A stretch of 64,000 nt of DNA from the NCBI GenBank assembly GCA_001632435.1, contig KV423985.1:61931-125930 (forward strand), given 5' to 3'. The stretch's first letter is position 1. Every line of letters starts with the position of its first letter. Position numbers and translations under genes: made by a program. Under the pieces are notes generated by a model. It was not told the DNA's origin. It ran no database searches and saw only the letters and a list, made by a program, of their open reading frames with translations. Shown here piece after piece: positions 60,001-64,000 of the stretch. The stretch is from Calocera cornea HHB12733 (lineage: Eukaryota; Basidiomycota; Dacrymycetes; Dacrymycetales; Dacrymycetaceae).

Positions 60001-61623
60001 CAGGACCTGAGTAGGCTAGGGTATGGCTTGTCCGCAGGAGGGAGAGGGAGGAGAGGCGCAATGAAGAGCTAGGGTCCCCGTTCGTAGCGGAATGTGTAAC
60101 GGGCGTGTTACTACTGGACATTATCACATGCACCCAAAGGCTACATAAGATACGACAGGGTACCGGTGTACCCTGCACTAATCCAGCTCTGGGACACCAA
60201 ACACCTAACATGCCTATACCAGCCAAGTCTTTGACTCACTGCAGCCATTGATGGGTGGATTGAAAAACCATTCCTTCCTGGCTGGATAGATTGATGGTGT
60301 TCATCACACGTAACTCATCTACTGTAGCAGACATCCTTGTCATCTGCCACTGTAGATGCGATTCTTGCACCACTTTCTATGGTGCACCTAACTTTCACTA
60401 TCTGTCCACTCCACTGCTAGGTATTTGACAGCTCCACTGGATTGTCATTGGCCATACATATTTGAGTACAAGCAGTCTTACAGCATTTACTGCCAGTTTC
60501 TTGCCCTTAACATGGTGCCATGGGAAGCAAGGAGTCCCTTTTGCTATCAAATCCAGACCGGTTGTTGAACTTTCATCTTTCAGTGCGACGGCATTACTCG
60601 AAAGTACCAGTGCATGTTACCGACCTCCTGTGAGATTCTATGCGCGCTGACCTGACCGGCGGTGTCCTAGACGGCGTTGCTACTGTACGCATCCGCTTGG
60701 GCCCTCTGCTACTACGTTGCTCCGGTGCACTGTTCCTACGGCACTCACTGACACGGCAGCATTCGGCGACATATCCGCGGAGCAGGCCGCAGAACGATGG
60801 CTAGAGACTCATGACTTGTCACTGCTCGACTAATTGGAGACCAGAGCATCAACATCGACATTGGTTGCTAATTGACTTGGACACAAATTCAAGTTCAAGC
60901 TTGTTCTACTGTAACACGTCTCGCAAGGCTGAGCTCGGTCCTGTCGCAGCTGGATTGGCCTACAACCACCAACACTTCCGGAAATGCGTCTGCATCGGTT
61001 GGCTGAACATGTTATGTTACAGCTTAACTCATGACAGGGGACATTTACACTGACCGATGGAGCGTGCGCCGAATCTCAAGAGCGTCTTCATGGCTCTGGC
61101 GAGGCGAACTAGCAAGCCAGTGAAGTTATGTAATTATTCCTTCTACTCATGGTCAGATATTACGGAGGCTGTAAGAGGACAGCTCGGCAGCTGACTGTTC
61201 CCACCCTCCAAGGTTCGGTCGACAGTGGACCGCTCGCACCGCCTCAGTCGTCGGCCTTTAGAGACAAGCCCAGATACTTGGACCCTTTTTCAGGACATTT
61301 TTGCGGAGTTGCAAAGTCAGAATACATTCCGCCCAGCTGGAGTTACGTATGCAGGCTGGGCCGCGACAGCAGGCTGATATCGCTGTTGTTCTGCCGCAGC
61401 TGATCCGACTTCATATCCGTTTCCTGCAACGATCTCAGCTGTACGTAGCAATACTTAGGTTGTATCATGAATATCATTGTCTTCTTCAAGTACCACGCTC
61501 TGGTTTGTTGAAATCGTTCTGCCTGCCGAAGCAGGCGCTGGATATATTATTTCGCGTGCGGGGTAACACTAGTACTCGCTACCTATACATCGCTCAGCAG
61601 ACACAGCAACTCAAACGCTTCTT
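60001..61623. other. 1.6-kb intergenic region
   Basis: More AT-rich than neighbouring genes. No gene was recognised; it contains one copy of the dispersed 22-bp element (61501-61522). Confidence 0.45.
61501..61522 (-). repeat. Dispersed 22-bp element, copy 1
   Basis: TGGTTTGTTGAAATCGTTCTGC on the plus strand; 20-21 of 22 bases match the other two copies read on the opposite strand. Confidence 0.6.
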
Positions 61624-62893
61624 CTACGCAACCGCGCTACTCCCACTCTCGTTGACCTTGCCCCAGCCAGAGATACCCTTCAAGATGCCTTGTACCAGCT
61701 TGACGATGTTGATGCCGAACACCAGCCAGAGGACGAGGACGAACACTATGCTGCATGTCAGCGAACAGCTTAACTCACAGAACCAGCTGCCAGTGCACTT
61801 ACCGATAGCCGCAACTATCAGATGGCGGTAGGGCCACAGCTTGCGGACGCACCAGACGACGCACTCGTAGACAACATCGACCAGATAGAACATGCAGCCC
61901 CAGAAGAGGTTCCAGATCGCCCGCGGAGAGAAGCCCGCCTTGTAGACACCCGAGCAGAAGGCTACCACGGCGGGAATCCAGGCTGCCGATTCCAGCCAGA
62001 GTCTGCCCACCCAGTCCCAGCCGTACTTTTCCACGCCCATAGCTGTGCCGTACACGTTGATCTGGCCGCTAAGCCCACTGCAAGCACCAATGCGGCGTCT
62101 CACGAGCAAAGCGTCCTGGTACTCCACGCTGCTCATGTCCCAGATGGATGCCTCCTCCTCGACAGGCGGCTCGATGAAAACCTGTTGAATCAATGAGTAA
62201 CAGCTGACAACGGGAGCCGTCGAGCAGCGCGATTTCAACAAACCACGCAGCTGCTCGACGAGGACGTACAGGAGGCCGCGCTTCTTCAAGCTCGCGCGGG
62301 GAGCGACTGCCTTCCCCACTGCCCCCCTCTTCCTCCACAGCCAGCTGCTCCCGGCCCTTCCCCTCTCCGCTGCCGCCCTCTCCCAGCTCGTCCTGCCCTT
62401 GCTGCTTCCTCGCCATTGCCGCCTTCACCGCTGCCTTCTTCTCCTGCACTTCGTCCGCCCCTTCAGATGCCTCAGGCTGTTCAGCCTTGGTCATCGGCCC
62501 GCCCGTCACAGCTGACAGCTCGTTGGCACCCATGTTGCTCAGCGCAACTGCCTGGCTCCCCCATCCCGCGAGCATCGAGTCAGCCAAGTCGGCGGGCGTG
62601 CGCACTGCTTTGACAGGTATCACGAAGGGCGCAGCCTCGACAGCTTTGCCTTTGTCCTTGCGCCTGAATGCGCCAGCGTTGATCGTGCGGGCGGTGGTTG
62701 AGGCAGACGCTGCAGCAGCAGGCGCGGCTGGGGCGGGAACCGGGGCGGGGACCGGGGCGGGGGCAGCGTCGCCTGCATGCGTGCTCGTCGCAGCGTTCGC
62801 TGCTGTCGTCGTCGTCGTCGTCATCGTCGTTGCTGTCTTCTTCTTGCCCTTCGAGAGCCAGCGCTGAGGAGCAAAGGAGCGGAGGGCAGACAT
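61624..62893 (-). CDS. Orphan protein with disordered N-terminus and C-terminal membrane region
   Basis: Exon 1 (62893-62270) and exon 2 (62181-61624), joined by a GTACGT..CAACAG intron of 88 bp, give 393 residues. Residues 1-80 are basic then Ala/Pro/Thr-rich (PAPVPAPVPAPAAPAAAAS). The middle carries NAGAFRRKDKGKAVEAAPFV and SMLAGWGSQAVALSNMGANE. After the intron come VFIEPPVEEEASIWDMSSVE, YGWDWVGRLWLESAAWIPAV and hydrophobic segments (AIWNLFWGCMFYLVDVVYEC, SIVFVLVLWLVFGINIVKLV), probably three to four membrane passes. No family was recognised. A GTAAGT..TGCAG pair inside exon 2 (52 bp) would, if spliced, end the protein early after IVAAIA. Confidence 0.6.
62224..62245 (+). repeat. Dispersed 22-bp element, copy 2
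   Basis: GCAGCGCGATTTCAACAAACCA lies inside the intron of the orphan membrane-protein gene and matches copy 3 at 21 of 22 bases. Confidence 0.6.
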
Positions 62894-63580
62894 GGATGTA
62901 AGGAAGAGAGAGGGAGAGGGTGATGCACTGTCTGATTCCCAAATCGGCTACAGTAGGGGACCTTCTCGCGCCCCCTATTTCGGCACGCGTCCGCCTCGTG
63001 CTCTCATATTCGGAGACAAAGTCCATGAGTCACTCTTTTCAGCATCCCGTTACCGTTTTTCAAACGGTAAATTACATTGCTATTTGTAATTTATATATCT
63101 TAATAAAAGGTCGCTGAAGGACGGCAAACAGCAGTTGCTGATTTCTTTAGATCAGACTCCTCGGCCGTTGTCGAGCGGCACATCAAGGCAGAACATGGCG
63201 CTGACAAAATACTGATCATCGGGCAGCTAAACCAGCTCTCTTGAGTGCGGCGTCAGTCTACAGTGCCTCAGCGGGACCCAGAGGCATGGCAAGCTTTATC
63301 TGCAGCTCAAATCGCCAAGATGAGCCTGACAACTCCTTTTTTTTTCTCAGGGTTGGGAGTGGTCACATGACCAATAACACAGGAAGGCCAGCACAGCATC
63401 GGATCCAAAGACCCCTAAGTACTCTCCCTCAAGCCTTTCGTCATCACAATATCCAACGACCATCATCCCTCGTACAACATCTTTCTCTAGATACTCTCTG
63501 ACTTGAAATCACACACCAAGGTGAGTATCCTGGCTCTGATGTTGATGCAGCTGGAGCTAACTCTGTCATATAGATCGCAG
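62894..63580. promoter_or_regulatory. Divergent promoter region with a 5'-UTR intron
   Basis: Lies between the orphan membrane protein (minus) and the gene at 63581 (plus). A GTGAGT donor at 63521 and a TATAG acceptor ending at 63573 form a likely 53-bp leader intron of the plus-strand gene. GGTCACATGACC near 63361 is a near-palindrome. Confidence 0.4.
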
Positions 63581-64000
63581 ATGTCCAGCCATCCACACCA
63601 GTCGACTGACTCAGATGACATCGGCAGTGGTCCGCCATGTGTCTCGCCAGTGATGGAAAGCATCGGAGCAGCTGCAGGTGCGCCAGCACACAGCAGTAGA
63701 TTGCAGCTGCTGACAACTATGTAGATGCATCTGCTGTTGCCCAACAGACTGTTGAAGCGACGGACCTCCCAGCCAGACAAATCGCTGTCGCTGTGGTTCG
63801 ACTCCCCAGCCAGACTGTCACCATCCAGCCTGCAGTTGTTAAGGACAGGCCTGGCCGCTGCTCTATGCTTCCAGCAGTCTCTGTGCCAGCTCCAGAGGCC
63901 ATTGGGCAGCACGATTTCAACAAACCAAGCGACGTCTGCCTGTGGGATGCCGCGCACTGCGACTCTGTTTTCCGCCTGTGGGATGACAGCGAAGCGACCC
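63581..64000 (+). CDS. Unknown protein, N-terminal part (runs off the window)
   Basis: ATG 63581 opens MSSHPHQSTDSDDIGSGPPC and continues to VMESIGAAAG. A 47-bp intron (63678-63724, GTGCGC..TGTAG) leads to DASAVAQQTVEATDLPARQI, and the frame stays open to the window edge (FRLWDDSEAT). Composition is Ala/Val/Pro/Gln-rich with no domain recognised. The exon contains copy 3 of the dispersed element, translated as QHDFNKP. Confidence 0.5.
63906..63927 (+). repeat. Dispersed 22-bp element, copy 3
   Basis: GCAGCACGATTTCAACAAACCA, one mismatch from copy 2, here inside a coding exon. Confidence 0.6.

Noticed and set aside
62487..62867. Plus-strand open frame rich in Ala and Val resembling a membrane protein
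   Set aside because: Antisense to the Ala/Pro/Thr-rich exon of the orphan membrane protein.

Overview
The window is nuclear genomic DNA of a filamentous basidiomycete, most likely an agaricomycete. Genes are GC-rich and broken by many introns of about 45-80 nt with GT..AG ends; several introns carry a TACTAAC-like branch site. The gene at 2173-6411 encodes only the tail of cytoplasmic dynein heavy chain and stops before the motor, the split arrangement known from Agaricomycetes such as Schizophyllum commune (dhc1/dhc2). No tRNA, rRNA, CRISPR array or intact transposon was found.

Layout. 1-8.2 kb: end of a probable dynamin-like gene, the dynein tail gene (dhc1), then a convergent low-molecular-weight tyrosine phosphatase with an 832-bp intron. 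8.2-11.5 kb: a GC-rich stretch without a recognisable gene. 11.5-23.7 kb: a metabolic/membrane stretch with an MFS sugar transporter, a degenerate repeat and an interstitial telomere-like tract, an EI24-domain membrane protein, an Ayr1-like reductase, a tandem pair of amidases, and a BTB protein. 25.2-28.7 kb: an oligopeptide transporter with many introns. 30.3-34.1 kb: a highly charged AT-hook nuclear protein carrying a 375-N gap whose two flanks are the same 76 bp.

34.8-44.2 kb is the most unusual part. VPS4, the ESCRT-III ATPase, is preceded by two tandem copies of its own 5' portion (upstream exon plus MIT domain). One is a coherent small gene for a predicted membrane-anchored MIT protein and one is broken. 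An unrelated 1,511-residue orphan protein with layered internal repeats follows, including a 309-bp tandem repeat. Just after it lies an inverted, decayed fragment of VPS4.

44.9-64 kb is gene-dense and mostly housekeeping: a GNAT acetyltransferase (possibly damaged), the translation GTPase DRG2 divergent from Mediator subunit MED16, a HAD phosphatase, a small heat-shock protein with heat-shock elements upstream, a zincless Fpg-type DNA glycosylase with a possible mitochondrial presequence, a short LEA-like mitochondrial protein, a prenylcysteine oxidase, a multi-pass orphan membrane protein, and the start of an unknown gene running off the right edge.

Exon models were assembled by eye. For the MFS, EI24, SDR, both amidase, VPS4, BTB, MIT and orphan-repeat genes, the exon lengths add up to whole codons, which supports them. 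The dynein, oligopeptide transporter, DRG2, MED16 and AT-hook gene models are outlines with less certain inner boundaries.
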